DNA of 64,000 bases. It comes from Heligmosomoides polygyrus polygyrus (Eukaryota; Nematoda; Chromadorea; Rhabditida; Heligmosomidae). Made by a program: the position numbers and the translations under genes. The notes beneath the pieces are model-generated. The model was not told the DNA's origin. It was given only the letters and a program-made list of their open reading frames with translations, and searched no databases. Positions 1 through 11,640 of this stretch are shown piece by piece (position 1 is the stretch's first letter; each line of letters starts with the position of its first letter). The stretch covers positions 57,818,969 through 57,882,968 of the forward strand of contig OX377205.1 of the NCBI GenBank assembly GCA_947396885.1, in the 5' to 3' direction.

Positions 1-2326
1 GGGTTGTTGACATCTGATGGCAGGATGGACACACCACATCGGATTACTGCTCAAGAAGGCTGTCGCTAGTGAAGCATTTGCGGAATCAAACATGTAAAGT
101 TATACGTATACATTATACGTTGACGAAGTCGTGAACTCACGTCAACGTGAGTGAGGGGCTCTAGCGCTCTGGTTCCCTTGAGGAGCCGTTGGAGTGCAAG
201 CAACACATCTAGCTTCGACACTGCAGTAAAGTGCAGGTCTGCGGACGTGCGTATATTAGATCTTCTAGGCCGTAAATAAATAACAAGTTTTGCCTTCAAA
301 ACCATGGCACTATGAATGCGTACGGATGAAAAATAAAGACGTCCGTTCCTACAGCCTTCAGCACTAACATCCTGAGGGAAGAGGAACGAAAAGGGTAGGC
401 ACTAAGAAGGAGTGAACGAAATCTTGAAACGATTCGCCAAAAAATCCACAAGAGCAGTGCCTAAGAAGCTGCATGGCTATGGAGCTGTCCGCGAAACGGA
501 GGCCGCGTTTAAGAGACTAACCATGAGAGAAGCGGCAATGGAATTTTATTGTACAACAATGATGGGTCACGTTCATGAGGGTGATCAGCAGTGACGCTCA
601 GGAAGGAAATTCAGTGGCCAAATCATTCGCCTTCATAAAGCTCGTCATGAAGTGTGTGCTAGGGATGGTCTAAGCCGTTTGCCTCGACAGGTAGTGGCGA
701 TCGTTCTCGCCCGACTCTCACGACAGAACGGAACAATCCACTGCGTTAACTTGGCTCAGTCACCACTAGATTTATATTAAAGGGAATTTCAGAGACGCTC
801 TGTGCGAGTTAGCCAAGAGCAGCAGTCGTCGAAGAAAAAACCGCTAGATCTGGCTTCCATAGACTTCTTTGAGATGGGTTCCGCATGCTTCAAATTGCTT
901 ATTTGGTCACATGTGCCGTGAGCTGAATAGCTCTCTCCATGCGCACATTGAAAATAGGTGCCTTGTGTTTCGAGACAGCTCAGCTATCAAACTCGCGACA
1001 TAAGTGAGGTGAAACCATTTGGAAAGATGAGGACTGGGAGTGCTAGTGCTACAACCGCTCGTGTTGTTACGGAAAGTTTGAATGTTACTCTGTAGCTCCA
1101 TTTTATAAACAAAAAAGCAGGTCATGAGTACGACGTCGTCGATGTCGCATTTGAAGCTGCAAGCCTTATTGGAAGACAGATCGCCCAGTGCTTCTGCAAT
1201 GGGTTGAATCCTAGCGCGGGAACGAAAAACCTTGCCACCCGCTTTGGACGAGGCTGTTGAAACAACGCGTCTACCTCGCACATTGAGAAACGATCTTTGC
1301 AACACTGTATATTCGGAGAGGTTCTACTGAAACTGCTTCAAGTTGCACCATCAATGACGTGCGGGCTTCCTGCCCGCATTGGGTGGCTGAGTGCTGGCAA
1401 AACCTTCGAAAAATGTTACCTTTGATGAATAACAAGCAGAGCAGAGCGAACACGCGCATGGGCGACGAGCAGAGTGAACGGCAAGGCCAAGTGGTACTGA
1501 CCCCGATCTCTTCGGACGGGACGATCAATAGCCGTTGGAAGAGGACTGTGAAGGTGACGAAGGACACCACGAGGAGACGGGGCGGGGTGGCTCTTCCGCG
1601 ATGAGACCATCCCTGACCCTGACACACAGACTCCATTCCGCTGGCCCAGCGCCGCGTACAAAAAATCGCATTCGACTTGTAGATGAGGAGTCCCCCAGCG
1701 CCCCTCAGACTTCTGGGCATTAGCACAACTCCCCACCCGTCCCCTATGAAGGTCACTGATCCACTATTGCCTACGCTTTTGGGCTCTGACATATACGCGA
1801 TCACGTAAAGAGCAAATGAGGAGCTTGTGTCCTCTGCCTCAGTTGTAAGCCCTCCGTCGTTAAGAAACTGAGTTAGAGCAGCGTCAACAATTAAACTTCA
1901 AAGACTTCTTAGGGAGAGCACTCTGTATACAGTGAATACCACAACTATTCGTGATATCCCAATATTATTGTTACTGTTAAAAGAGTCAAGCAATATAACG
2001 AAAATTCGAATAGGAGAAAAGAAACACCTTTAAGGTTGGTTAATCCATCCGTTGAGGAAAAAGGCAAAGAATTGCGGACCAATTTGGTCTCCTAGTAGCC
2101 TAAGCTCTTCCTTCAAGCGGTAAAAGCAGTTTAGCGGCGCGTTACAGTTAACCCTCCGGATTCTACTTCTGCTGAATTTTCTCAGGATATGTCGGACTTT
2201 TTCTTTGCAACCAAAGTTTTCTCTGATCTCTGTAATGAATACACTGAAGTGAACATTCCAAACTACTCTTTTTTGTTTGAAATGATACATCTTTTGGTGA
2301 AGATAAATAAGCATATAACTAAATAA
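1..2326. other. No supported gene or repeat
   Basis: Several open frames of 60-177 codons occur on both strands, the longest on the minus strand at 1,271-1,804, but they overlap one another in different frames and none shows a recognisable domain or flanking splice signals. I could not relate this stretch to the repeat families seen elsewhere in the window. It may hold introns or unrecognised exons. Confidence 0.5.
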
Positions 2327-2592
2327 ATGGAGAATAAGGACGAAGAACGGATTTAGTTAATTCCTGTTTGGAGGGCGTCACGCGCTCAACTTTACAGGAT
2401 GTTGTGGAGGCGATTAGAATGGGAGTGAGTATCAATGACTTGCAATGACCAATCGATTGACAAGTCAGCCCTCTATACCTCCCAAACAATTTACCGACCC
2501 CGGAGGGATAGAGGGCTTGGTCAATCTGGAAGGGAAATCCGAACCAGGAACCTGGTATCGGGTGCACGCCTTTTCCGACTGCGCGAAATCTC
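2327..2592 (-). mobile_element. SINE S1, copy a (head-truncated)
   Basis: Minus-strand copy of a roughly 280-300 bp tRNA-derived SINE. It shares with the copies at 2,655-2,934 and 59,173-59,467 the box-B-like stretch (GTTCCTGGTTCGGATTTCC on the minus strand), the segment around AAGCCC/TTCCATCCCTCC, and the tail region. Its tRNA-like head is degenerate: only GACTGCGCGA remains of the box A region near 2,575. It lies in tandem, same orientation, with copy b. It carries no coding capacity; long frames here are incidental. Confidence 0.65.
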
Positions 2593-2654
2593 TGCTATAA
2601 ACTTTGAAGCACCGAACCATGGAAAGTTCGCTAGCAGTTTCGCAATAAGTACAA

Positions 2655-2934
2655 GGATAAGGATAAAGGACGGCGTTACTCAATCCCTTTTGGGATGCGC
2701 CAGCGCATTCCTCTTCTACGGGATGTCGTGGAGGCGATATGAATGCGTATTTGGCCATACAATGACAGCCGATGAACAAGTCAGCGCTTTATCCTTATCA
2801 GACACGTCTGGTACCAATTCACCGACTCCAGAGGGATGGAAGGCTTGGTTGGCCTAGGCGGGAAATCCGAACCAGGAACCTGGTATCCGGTGCACGCGAC
2901 AGTCGCGCCTCCTCCGACTGCGCTACACGCGCCC
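2655..2934 (-). mobile_element. SINE S1, copy b (near full length)
   Basis: Minus-strand element beginning GCGCGTGTAGCGCAGTCGGA, a box-A-like tRNA head, followed by GGTTCCTGGTTCGGATTTCC as box B, then a conserved body and the tail GGATGCGCCAGCGCATTCC in plus orientation. It matches the plus-strand copy at 59,173-59,467 along its whole length. The combination of internal RNA polymerase III boxes, short length, no open frame and dispersed copies is what defines a SINE. The partner LINE cannot be named from sequence alone. Confidence 0.72.
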
Positions 2935-2960
2935 ATAAGTACAAAGTGGCACATAAAGAC

Positions 2961-3959
2961 CCCTCTTCGTTTCACCGACGGAAGTAGTCTTTGATGTTCG
3001 GCCTTCATTTTGCGTCACTGTAACTGATTGGATTTGTCTGCGAGCAGAAGCAACTACGCTCAGAGGATGCCCTCAAAAACTGAGTGCGTGTGTTGGTCTT
3101 AACAACTTTTCCATGAAAGCCAGTGCTCTGCAGGTAGATCTCTTCGGACGACGAGCATCATGTGGCTTGAAATTTGCTTGGCTTCGAAATTACATCGATG
3201 TCTCAGTAGTTATTGCTCTGTTGTTGTTTCCGTCTTATGCGAACGTATTGAAGCTAACCCTAGGAACGAAAGCAATCGCTGCAGCCAGAGTTGAGCACAG
3301 AAGCAATCATTACCATTTCTCACCTAGCGATGTGCGTCCATATGCGCAAGCACTCTGCATCTTGACACTTGCAGATCTGCTTCATATTTGGCAAAAGACA
3401 TTTGTCAAAGAGAGAACTGGTCAGATGCTCAGCAGATGTGACGGGCAGCGTACCGACAGCTCAGTCCTTTTTACATCCCTATTCTCGTAGCGAAGTTCTT
3501 GCAGTCATGTTCACCGACAGAGAGTCGGATCATGTTGAACTGATATTATAGCTGATAGAGCAGTTTGTCCTTCTTCCACTCAAACAGCATGCGTTGTACA
3601 TGGGATGTTGAAATCCTGACTGGTAAGGCACCTTATCGAAGCCGTGTGCAGTTTTGGCACGGCCGGAGACAGCCATGTATGTATGCATCTCGTGGCACCG
3701 CGAAGCTAGAATCGAATCGCCCTCAGGCCAGGGAAAAACTGATATGTCTCCAGAGCCTTCTAATTGACATCAAACACTCATTAAAAGACATTAAACGGTA
3801 GAACGCTCGTCTATTGACTGGCTCATGACAAGTCATTGTATGGGTCCAATGCGCATTCAGATGGCCACCAATTCCTGCATGCATTGCAAGACTGTATGTC
3901 ATTCTGGTGACTCCAGGATTGTGCACGACATTTTTTCACATCATCAGCTCACGTATGTT
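2961..3959. other. No supported gene or repeat
   Basis: A 125-codon open frame on the plus strand (3,113-3,490) has no recognisable domain and no splice context. Nothing else was identified. Confidence 0.45.
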
Positions 3960-4680
3960 ACAATACCGCCCGCGTCGCGCGGTCAAAAAGACGGTTTGCA
4001 ACGGAAAATCGGTCGCAAACGGTCGCATTCTCATAACTCTTTTAATTTTAAGTTTTTTTGTAAACTGTTGGTACCGTTCGATTTGTCTCCTGGAGATCTA
4101 CAAAACCATGTATAAAACTTTACCAGGCGACCGCGTTTTCGCCGTGGGTGGCCTAAAAGAATAACTGCAGCAGGCATTTGCGATTGGAGCACCTTATTTT
4201 CCAGGACGTGCATATGACTTGCAGTGTTTTCGAAGTATCTCAAGCATGACTTGCGTTGTCAGTGCCCTGTCATGCCCGGAATGCTCCGAGAGTGCGCCGT
4301 GCACAATGCATATAGGATCGAACCTATCACTCGTATGGGCGAAAGCATGTCCACTGGGTTTCTATCTTCGCTTCATGGAAAATGTAAAGCCTCCAAGACA
4401 ATCTTGCACTGTTTGAAAATTTTATAAGAAATTTTCGGCCCTTTCTGAGGACGTTCTGAGGAGAGCTAAGCTATCATGCGTGAACATTCACCAGATGGCC
4501 TTTCCTTTTCTATTCTAAACTTCATCCAAAATCATGTAGGGATGGGGAGGGGTTTATTTGGAGCGCTGATTACGAATCCGACGTCCGTTGTAAAACTTCA
4601 GCCGATTTTGGTACTGTACAATGGGCAGTCTCAGAGCTCACCGAACGCGACGAACGGGAAGAAGTCGTTGGTGATTTAGA
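3960..4680 (+). mobile_element. Decayed fragment of the P1 foldback family
   Basis: Three blocks occur in the same order as in the left arm of P1 at 13,817-21,061. First comes GGTTTGCAAC...TCGGTCGCAAAC near 3,990. Next, from 4,069, comes GGTACCGTTCGATTTG with its downstream body (TCTCAAGCATGACTTGCG, CATATAGGATCGAACCTATC), matching 15,220-15,480. Third, from about 4,500, is the P1 centre motif CTGATTACGAATCCGACGTC. No terminal repeat or transposase is visible, so this is a decayed partial copy. Confidence 0.6.
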
Positions 4681-5736
4681 TGGGCCGCCCACGTAATGCA
4701 GTAAACATTATCCCCCAGTGGAAGTTCGCTTCCGTTTCTTTACTTTAGCCACGCAGTCCCATTTAGTTTATTATCAGCAGACAATACAACGTGGAGCATG
4801 TTAGGCAGGCAAAGATCAGATGTGGGTACCTACAGTCAGGCCTAGAGACTGATCGACGATGGCGAGGAAATAGGCGACGACAGAGAAGACGACGTTGATT
4901 TTCTAGATGGCTCGCGACTTTTATCGCCCAGTGAACCAGGCCTCCCAAACCTCTGACCTGAGTCAGACAGGAGCCCAAAACTTTCAAAATAACACATCAA
5001 CGCTTAGCATCTCAAGGGCATGGCTTATAGTGTGTTTCGCAGACATATGCTGGACGAGAGCGAAAAGAATGTTAGCCAAATATGGATAGATTACAGGATG
5101 CGGTATCTAAATCCGGACAACCTAAACTTTCTTTTTCAAACAAATTTATTAAAACACAAGTGAAATAGAAAACCTTCTACACACAAACAGAAGGAGAAAG
5201 GTAAACTTTCTCAATATATCTTCCGTCAGCCGCAGTCACCGCCTCCATGCTTGGCCTGAAGCGCCTGCACGCTCTCTTTAAAAGGGTTGTGTCCATATTT
5301 GCCGATGCTGCTGCAATAGCTTTGCGAAGATACAGTACCGTCGGTAAACGTTCGCCAAAACGCGGCCGGCGGCGGATTAATCCGGCGTTTCGCCGCTTTG
5401 CCATAACTCTCTTCAAAGTCGCTTATATTCAATGAAAGGCACATTGGTGGAATCAGAACAACATGGTCTACCCAATGGCCTTAAAATCTTAACATGATTT
5501 CAAAATTTTTGAGCTCGAGATGACCTAGATTAGTCGAGCCCATAATTGTCTTGACCTAATCCACATTCTCCCCTGAGTCTCCCCTAATTGTGCCCCCTGG
5601 CAAGGGTCGACTAGCCCAGTGGAATTTTTAAAATTTTAAACGCTGTCGAAAATGTGTTTCATGCTAATTTTAGGTTTTGTCTCATCACGGCGATCTCTTT
5701 GATATCAAATTCGCCTGGTTTGTCACCAAGTTCAGC
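4681..5736. other. No supported gene
   Basis: Only short open frames on both strands. A GC-rich patch at 5,360-5,395 contains small palindromes. I recognise nothing else. Confidence 0.45.
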
Positions 5737-6795
5737 GTTCCATGCATCCTCAACTGCCGATTTTTTCCATTTTCGTTAATTATTTACGACCACATCACTT
5801 TTTCGCTAGGGCTGAGTTTTGCTGAAGTTTTCGACTTTGAGGTGTGGATTACAACTGTGGGTTTCAGGCTTAGTTTGATCAAAAGTAAGACGGTATTCAG
5901 CCGCCAAATTGGCAGTGCATCAGGGTTCCAGGGAGACACGTCCCGCAAAGGCTACTTCGCGTGTCGCGTGTGTAGATCTGTGTCTAAGCTGGATATGTGG
6001 TCAGACACCATGCAGAAATGCTGTCTCACATAAACAATGGAGCTGGCAGGCGAAGGCATATATTTCCATGACAAGTCATTCCTTCGGTTTCGACTCGGTC
6101 ATAGATTCAAACAGCAGTTCAGAAAATTTTTTAAAGGAAACCACTTAAGTCATCATTAATCGATATTTTAAGGAGTGCAAATGGTTAGTGTGAGTAGTGA
6201 GAGGAGAGAAGCAGCGATTGCATGTCCAAAGGATACATGTTTGCAGGGGCAGGTCAGGTCACTGCAATTACGGCAACAGTGTGGGCTCCAGTACCGGACC
6301 TGTCTCAAGTAATAAAATCGATTAAAGTCGAGTGAATAAATTTTGAAAGATGTCGCAAATATGGGCTTTGCTAAGTGGTAGGAGCTCTTCTGCGAGGGTT
6401 GGGCAGACGTCAGTGTCAAATCTCAATGTTGAATTTGAAGGAAACTGCCTTTCCATGGAAGCGAAACTCTGAGACTTGAGCTGCCAGCTCCATCGTTTTT
6501 GTGGGACGGCATCTCTGCATGGTGTCCGACCACATATCCAGCTTTCATCCTGATCCGCCTCGTGGAGACACAGATCTACACAAGTGAAGTAGCCTTTGCA
6601 GGACGTGTCTCCATGGAATCCTGATGCACTGCCAATTTGGCGGCTTACTTTTGATCAAACTAAGCCTGAAACCCACAGTTGTAATCCACACCTCAAAGTC
6701 GAAAACTTTAGCAAAACTCAGCGCTAGAGCAAAAGTGATGGGGTCGTAATTAATTAGCGAATGTGGAAAAACCGGCAGTTGAGAACACATGGAAT
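5737..6795. mobile_element. Foldback element F1 (about 0.3 kb inverted arms)
   Basis: The left arm 5,737-6,049 and the right arm 6,481-6,795 are imperfect reverse complements. Both carry the region around ACAACTGTGGGTTTCAGGC and the inner end ATGGAGCTGGCAG. The open frames in the two arms are the same sequence read in opposite directions (shared peptide VWITTVGFRLSLIKSK), so they are an effect of the palindrome and not evidence of genes. The loop holds a piece resembling the F3 family (6,060-6,160). No transposase is present, so it would be non-autonomous. Confidence 0.7.
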
Positions 6796-7120
6796 GACGT
6801 ACATGGGGCCAAACAAGGCACAAATAGGGGTGCGTAGCGTTCGTATTGGCTGGTCGTGGGCGCCACGGCAGCGCGCCCAGGTGGCCATACCTGCGGCGTT
6901 ATCCCCCGCTCGCCGTCTTTGCTCACGCTGTGGCACCCGTCGCGCGCGCGGCGGACAACGGCCCGACGGAGGCCGTCGTCGGCGGCCCCACGACAACGGC
7001 CCAACGAACGAGCGGAGCCACAGGTCGACCAGATCTGCTGGAGCTGCAATCAGCAGGATGTTCAGAGGATTTACAAAACGAGTGTAGATACATGTTGGCG
7101 TGAAAAAACATAGCTCTACA
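6796..7120 (+). repeat. GC-rich segment related to the F2 arm end
   Basis: The stretch GCTCACGCTGTGGCACCCGT and, 120 bp on, GAGCCACAGGTCGACCAGAT resembles the outer arm of F2 at 47,810-47,930 (GACTCACGTCGTGACACCCG and GCAGATCGACCAGATTTTG). Three long overlapping open frames here arise from GC richness and are not genes. It abuts the right end of F1. Confidence 0.45.
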
Positions 7121-7613
7121 TCTGAATTTCGAGCTCTATCTAATGAGCTCTACCCCAAACTTATCAAAACCACAGTTGTTGCAATATTCTTCAAATTTGA
7201 AACTGAAAATAATTCTTCACAATCCTGCTACGAAGCTGTAAAGGATATGTTTCCAGACTAAAATTTCACACATAATTCAACTACGTCGCCTAAATACCTT
7301 CTAGAAAAACTCTTTTTTAAAGAAAAAATTGTGTGTACCACACCGTTGGGGACATGTCTCCAAGCCGTTCAATCACGAAGTTAATATCCTATTCTATTAC
7401 ATAAAAGAGTGTATGTGTTTTTTGTGTATGTCGTTTAAGCGGTCCAAAACTTATGCCGTGGGGGTCGTTGAACACGAAGCTGAAGTTCGCGTCTGATGCT
7501 TCGATCGCCATCAACTGATATTGATCAAATTATGTCAATCGAGCGGTCCGAAACTTCAGCTATGGGGATAAGCGAGGTCACTGAACACATAGTCTTTCAT
7601 TGCCCTCTCATAA

Positions 7614-7749
7614 GGCCTTTGTCATACCATCGCTCACCCCGAGCGACGCCTAATGATATCCACCCATATCGATCCCATCGCGCCGCCCGATCGATATGGA
7701 AGCATATCATTACGCGTCGCTCGGTGAGAGCGATGGTATGACAAAGGCC
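7614..7749. repeat. Near-perfect palindrome with 46-bp arms
   Basis: The arm 7,614-7,659 (GGCCTTTGTCATACCATCGC onward) is almost the exact reverse complement of 7,704-7,749 (ending GCGATGGTATGACAAAGGCC). The 44-bp centre contains CCATATCGATC...GATCGATATGG. A piece of the centre (CACCCATATCGATCCCATCG) recurs directly downstream at 7,756-7,780. This has the shape of a very short foldback or MITE relic. Confidence 0.75.
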
Positions 7750-7784
7750 ATATGCACCCATATCGATCCCATCGCGCCGCCCGA

Positions 7785-8060
7785 TTGATAGAGGTTATTT
7801 AGGGTGCTGATCACGAATCTGGCATCCGATTTCGAAATTTTAGCCGATTACGGTAGGTTACGGTAGGTACGGGTGACTAGGGCTGCCGAGGTCATCATCA
7901 CCGATTTCGCTCAAACTTCTCCCAAGGGAGCTATTTGGGGTGCTGATCACGAATCTGACATCCTTTTCTCCGTATCACGCTGGAATACGTCAAGTTACAG
8001 TAGGTAGAGGTGATTAATGATAAGGTCGTGGTCACCGTTTTTGCCCAAACTTCGTGTGGA
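7785..8060 (+). repeat. Two tandem copies related to the P1 centre
   Basis: The motif GGTGCTGATCACGAATCTGGC at 7,802 and again near 7,941 (GGTGCTGATCACGAATCTGAC) matches the P1 centre motif CTGATTACGAATCCGGCGTC. Each is followed by a GTAGGTACGGGTGACTAG-like stretch and ACCGATTTCGCTCAAACTT. The two units are about 140 bp apart. Confidence 0.5.
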
Positions 8061-8129
8061 GCACGAATCTGTGCTTTATTTGACAATTTAGAGTTAAATA
8101 AGTGTGTTGTAAATGTGCAGGAAGCAAAT

Positions 8130-8310
8130 TAGCAAGGGAAGCGGCAGTCATGAAAAAATGCAAAATTAGTGCATAGCACGGGGGAAGAACACCTGACCTA
8201 GCACTTGTGAAGCAGCCTCTCAATCCACTGAGCCACCGGTGCGCTAGCAGCACAGCCTTTCGCCACGTCCTATACATCAGGGCGCGTGCACGTAGGCACG
8301 TGGGCACGCG
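8130..8310 (-). repeat. tRNA-related SINE-like sequence
   Basis: On the minus strand the run GGTGGCTCAGTGGATTGAGA (plus 8,225-8,245) resembles a tRNA box A with D-arm, but no clean box B follows (GGTCAGGTGTTCTTCCCCC is the nearest). No second copy with matching flanks was recognised in the window, so the assignment is tentative. Confidence 0.3.
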
Positions 8311-10810
8311 CTGACAATACTGCACCCCTAACTTCGAGGGCCCGTTGCTCTTTTGGTTCAAGGACTCAGCAAAAATGAAACATGTTTTTCTACTATGTGA
8401 AGGATGGAGATTCTCGCAGTACTATCCCTTTCCCCGGTTCAGACCTACGCCTGAGACCCTCCCCTGTAAGTTGAAAAAACAGCGTTCCCTATAGGAATCC
8501 GAAGAATGATTTGCACTCCTGGAGATGGAATAGAGCAAAACATGTCGATCACGTTCGTAAATGAGGTTACAATGTAAAGCCGCGTGCACACTCTGCTGCG
8601 GCAGTACGGCAGCCACGCTGAAGCATAGCGCGGAGGGGCGGAGTTACACAGCGGCAGCGGAGGCCGCAGTGAGGGGGGTGTGCACACTTTCGCTGCCGCA
8701 GTGCTGCCGGCAGCGGCCGCAGCGCCAGTGGCAGCGAGGAATGACCCGCGCATTCCTCACTGTCGCTGCGTGCGGCCGCGGCGCAGTCCAACCGTGCCGC
8801 AGTGTGCGAGAACAGCTCCGCCCACATTTCACTGCCCGGTGCTCGCTGCAAAGTGTGCTCGCGGCTTAAAAGAAAGAACTGTGCCTTTCCGTGGTCAACG
8901 ATGTACTTTGAAATTATCAAAACGGGAGGAGCCTGCCCAGCAATCACAAATGCCGCGTCCAGAACCGAACACTCGACCCCTCTCCTCCTCCTCTCTCGCT
9001 ATCCACTCAGCCACCCAATAGCTGCTCCCGGTGCTGTGAATGCCTGAATGTACCAACCGAATGTACCATGCACCTTCTTTCGGGAAACGTAACAAATTGT
9101 CAGCTTGCTAAGATTTAACTATAATTAAAGCTCCAACCTTTTACATGTCAATTTTGAGCATTACAAGGCCATCAAAGGCGTCATCAGCCAGTTATGAAGT
9201 GCTACAGCTCTTTGTAAATCTTTGACCCGCCCAGATGCCCGCAGGAAGTTGGAAAACCACTATGGTGCTTCTGTGACAGTCCCCTATAAACTCAATAGGT
9301 CATTTTGGAAATCTCCGCGGGAAGCTAATTGACTTCCCTTGTGGGTGAAGAAGACTAGCCCATTCGACTGAAAGGCCTCCTCCACTTAACAGCCTGCAGG
9401 ACAGAAATAACAAGCGCACAAGCTCAAGAAATAGCTTTATTAATGGAATTTTCACTTCTGTAACTTTATAAGGAACTCTATATTGGGAGTGCTGGCACGA
9501 CACAGCCAAATGAACAGATCACAAGTGAGTCAGTGAGGAACCTAACTATAGGTAGAAACTCGTAGCGAGAGCACATGTGTAAGGCTTTGGTGAGGCAGCA
9601 ACGAACGCACATATCACCGGCTGTACAGTTGACGAGGAAGAGTCGCAGGAGTCCGGAGGGCTCAGCGGGAGTAACCCTCCCCCTCACAGGACTCAAAAAT
9701 GCGTAGAAACAGCTTCGAGTATTGCACACCATCTGCTCAACAGAAAGTGCTCAGGAGCGTGGTGTGAGATATAAGGACTGGGAGGTACGTCTGAATGGCA
9801 GGAGCTATTTCAAAACGGCGAAGCTTCTGAAACGCTAATGTAACAATAAGAGGGTTTTTGGTTTTCTCGAGCCTTGTGTTAGGAAAGCTTAAGCCCTATA
9901 ACAAGCACATAAGAAGTGCAACCTGTACATCTTCAAGAGGACTGTAAATTTTGAGCGGTTCTTATTTTTCCAGCACAAAAACTCGGGAATGCCAACTGCT
10001 AGTCGTAACGCAGGAGAAGTGATGGAACCACTTCTGCGTAACGCAGAAGAAGTGGTGGACATATTCATTCTATCAGGTGACCATTCAGACGTCCTTATGA
10101 GGAACTGCATAATAGAAGAAGCGACGACAATTATGCTAAACAAAAGGTTAGTCCGGAAGAGTTCTTGAAGAAGACCGACGTTACACTGCCTCTATTCTGT
10201 TGAACTCGTGCAGCTAGTAAGCTGAGTCGCCGACGTCTGGAACGAACGACAATAAGTACTGCAATAGTAGATGAAAGCAAAAGAAATCGAAGGGGAGTGA
10301 GCGGCATACCGGCACATGACTTCGGCTCGAATGCGCCTTCTGACGCTTCAGATCTTCCCTTATCAACGCTGGAAATATTCTAATAGGACTGATTGCGTAC
10401 GCTGCAAGCATTCAATGTAACATCTCTTTGCCCTAAATGGGCACTCCATTGATGAAATACCAGAATACGGCGAAGGTATTGTCTGCTCTGCTTAGCTCCA
10501 CAATTTCGTTAAGGTAAAACATAATGATTCGAACTTAAGGCTTGGCAACAGTTGACGTATAAAAGTACTATTGCCCCTAAGCAGTTTCACCACCCTCTAA
10601 CTTTGCACAAGCCCATCGATAGAAACAAGAGGGTGTTGAACCCAGCGCGCAGGTTCTTCGCACACATTTCCTCCTAATATCTTCTCCGTGATATGCAACG
10701 CTTCCTTTGTGCCTGCGTACGAAGCATTTTCATTACGGTTAGGAAGTTTCCCGACCGTTCATTTCCCGAGGTGCATCGCAGGAAGGGGCACCCGTTCCCG
10801 CCGGGTAATT
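8311..10810. other. No supported gene; GC-rich low-complexity patch
   Basis: From 8,580 to 8,870 the DNA is rich in GCAGCGGCAG/CTGCCGC units able to form many small hairpins, which generates long overlapping open frames on both strands with alanine/arginine-rich translations. These are composition artefacts. A similar GCAGC/GCCGC-rich patch lies at 43,980-44,200. The rest to 10,810 shows no recognisable feature. Confidence 0.5.
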
Positions 10811-10862
10811 TCTGCTGCTGGAAGAGCGCGGGAAGTCCGCTCCGCGCTCTTCCACCAGCAGA
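10811..10862. repeat. Strong hairpin, 22-bp stem
   Basis: TCTGCTGCTGGAAGAGCGCG at 10,811 pairs with CGCGCTCTTCCACCAGCAGA ending at 10,862, with one mismatch and an eight-base loop. No run of T follows and the host is eukaryotic, so it is not a bacterial-type terminator. It may be a relic of a small palindromic insertion. Confidence 0.7.
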
Positions 10863-11219
10863 AAAGAGGTATGCATACGGCCCCTGAGTAGGCTGTCGTT
10901 GTCACCTCGACAGGACCCACCGGCCTGGAAGGCCCGCCCATGCTGGTGAGTTGTCGCTCCTACTGCTCGCGACAGGGACAGCTGGTGACGCAATAGGGAC
11001 GAGAGCGAGTCGTGCCAGAACCCTACTCCTAACTGCTCGTCGCAGCCTGCCACACCCACGTTGCGCCGACAGCCTGCTGTTGTGGCCGGCAGTGCGGACA
11101 TGCCGCGGGATTGGAGATAAAAATGCGAGACTTGAAAACATCTTTGAATCAGACCTTTGGAGGCAGTTGGCAGTAGCGGAAGGCGACTACAAACTAACAA
11201 TCGAGCAGGTGTCTATTGA

Positions 11220-11422
11220 TCAAGCTGATGGTCTTGATAGAAACAATTCAAATCAGTTTCCTTAAGCCTCAAGCGGCTTAAGGAAACTGATTTGAGTCCC
11301 GCCTGGCGCTAGAAGTTTTGATCGCAACAAAACATCGTTGTGACAGCTTACTACCTCGATACCAGCCACTTGAAGCTTAAGGAAACTGATTTGAATTGTT
11401 TCTATCAAGACCATCAGCTTGA
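11220..11422. repeat. 48-bp perfect inverted repeat around a duplicated SINE piece
   Basis: The sequence starting TCAAGCTGATGGTCTTGATA at 11,220-11,267 is repeated without mismatch as its reverse complement at 11,375-11,422. Between them sits a smaller hairpin (11,250-11,294) and a 51-bp direct duplicate (11,294-11,344) of the 3' part of the tRNA-like SINE at 11,574-11,624. The perfect identity implies a recent rearrangement, most simply template switching during repair. Confidence 0.85.
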
Positions 11423-11516
11423 CTGGTTCCATGCTGATATCAGCGGCCAGGTCATCCCGAATACGGGTGACTGCTGATCGGTCCCACGAGGTGTGGATGT
11501 TGCGTTCGATCAAACG

Positions 11517-11640
11517 GCGCCGGTGGTGTAAAGGCGTAGAGCATTCCCGCCCGGTCAGAGGGAGGTGCGGGTTCGAGTCCCGCCTGGCGCTAGAAGTTTT
11601 GATCGCAACAAAACATCGTTGTGATTGCTCCCATCGCCAT
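11517..11640 (+). mobile_element. tRNA-Thr-like SINE head (S2, copy 1)
   Basis: Positions 11,517-11,591 fold as a 75-nt cloverleaf. The acceptor stem is GCGCCGG/CTGGCGC with one G-T pair. The T-arm is GCGGG, loop TTCGAGT, CCCGC. The D-arm has an 11-nt loop. The anticodon stem CCCGC/GAGGG has one mismatch, and the seven-base loop CCGGTCA has GGT at the anticodon position (Thr). U33 is C. No CCA is encoded. The same tail (AGAAGTTTTGATCGCAACAA) follows at 11,592 and in the minus-strand copy near 58,600, so it is a dispersed tRNA-derived repeat and probably not a working tRNA gene. Confidence 0.6.

Noticed and set aside
1271..1804. 177-codon minus-strand frame
   Set aside because: No domain, overlaps plus-strand frames, no splice signals matching; insufficient to call a gene.
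8561..8947. Overlapping long frames in GC-rich DNA
   Set aside because: Four or more frames are open at once because of GCAGC/GCCGC repeats; composition effect.
11517..11591. Functional tRNA-Thr gene
   Set aside because: U33 is replaced, the anticodon stem has a mismatch, and the same head plus tail recurs at 58.5 kb, so a tRNA-derived repeat is more likely.
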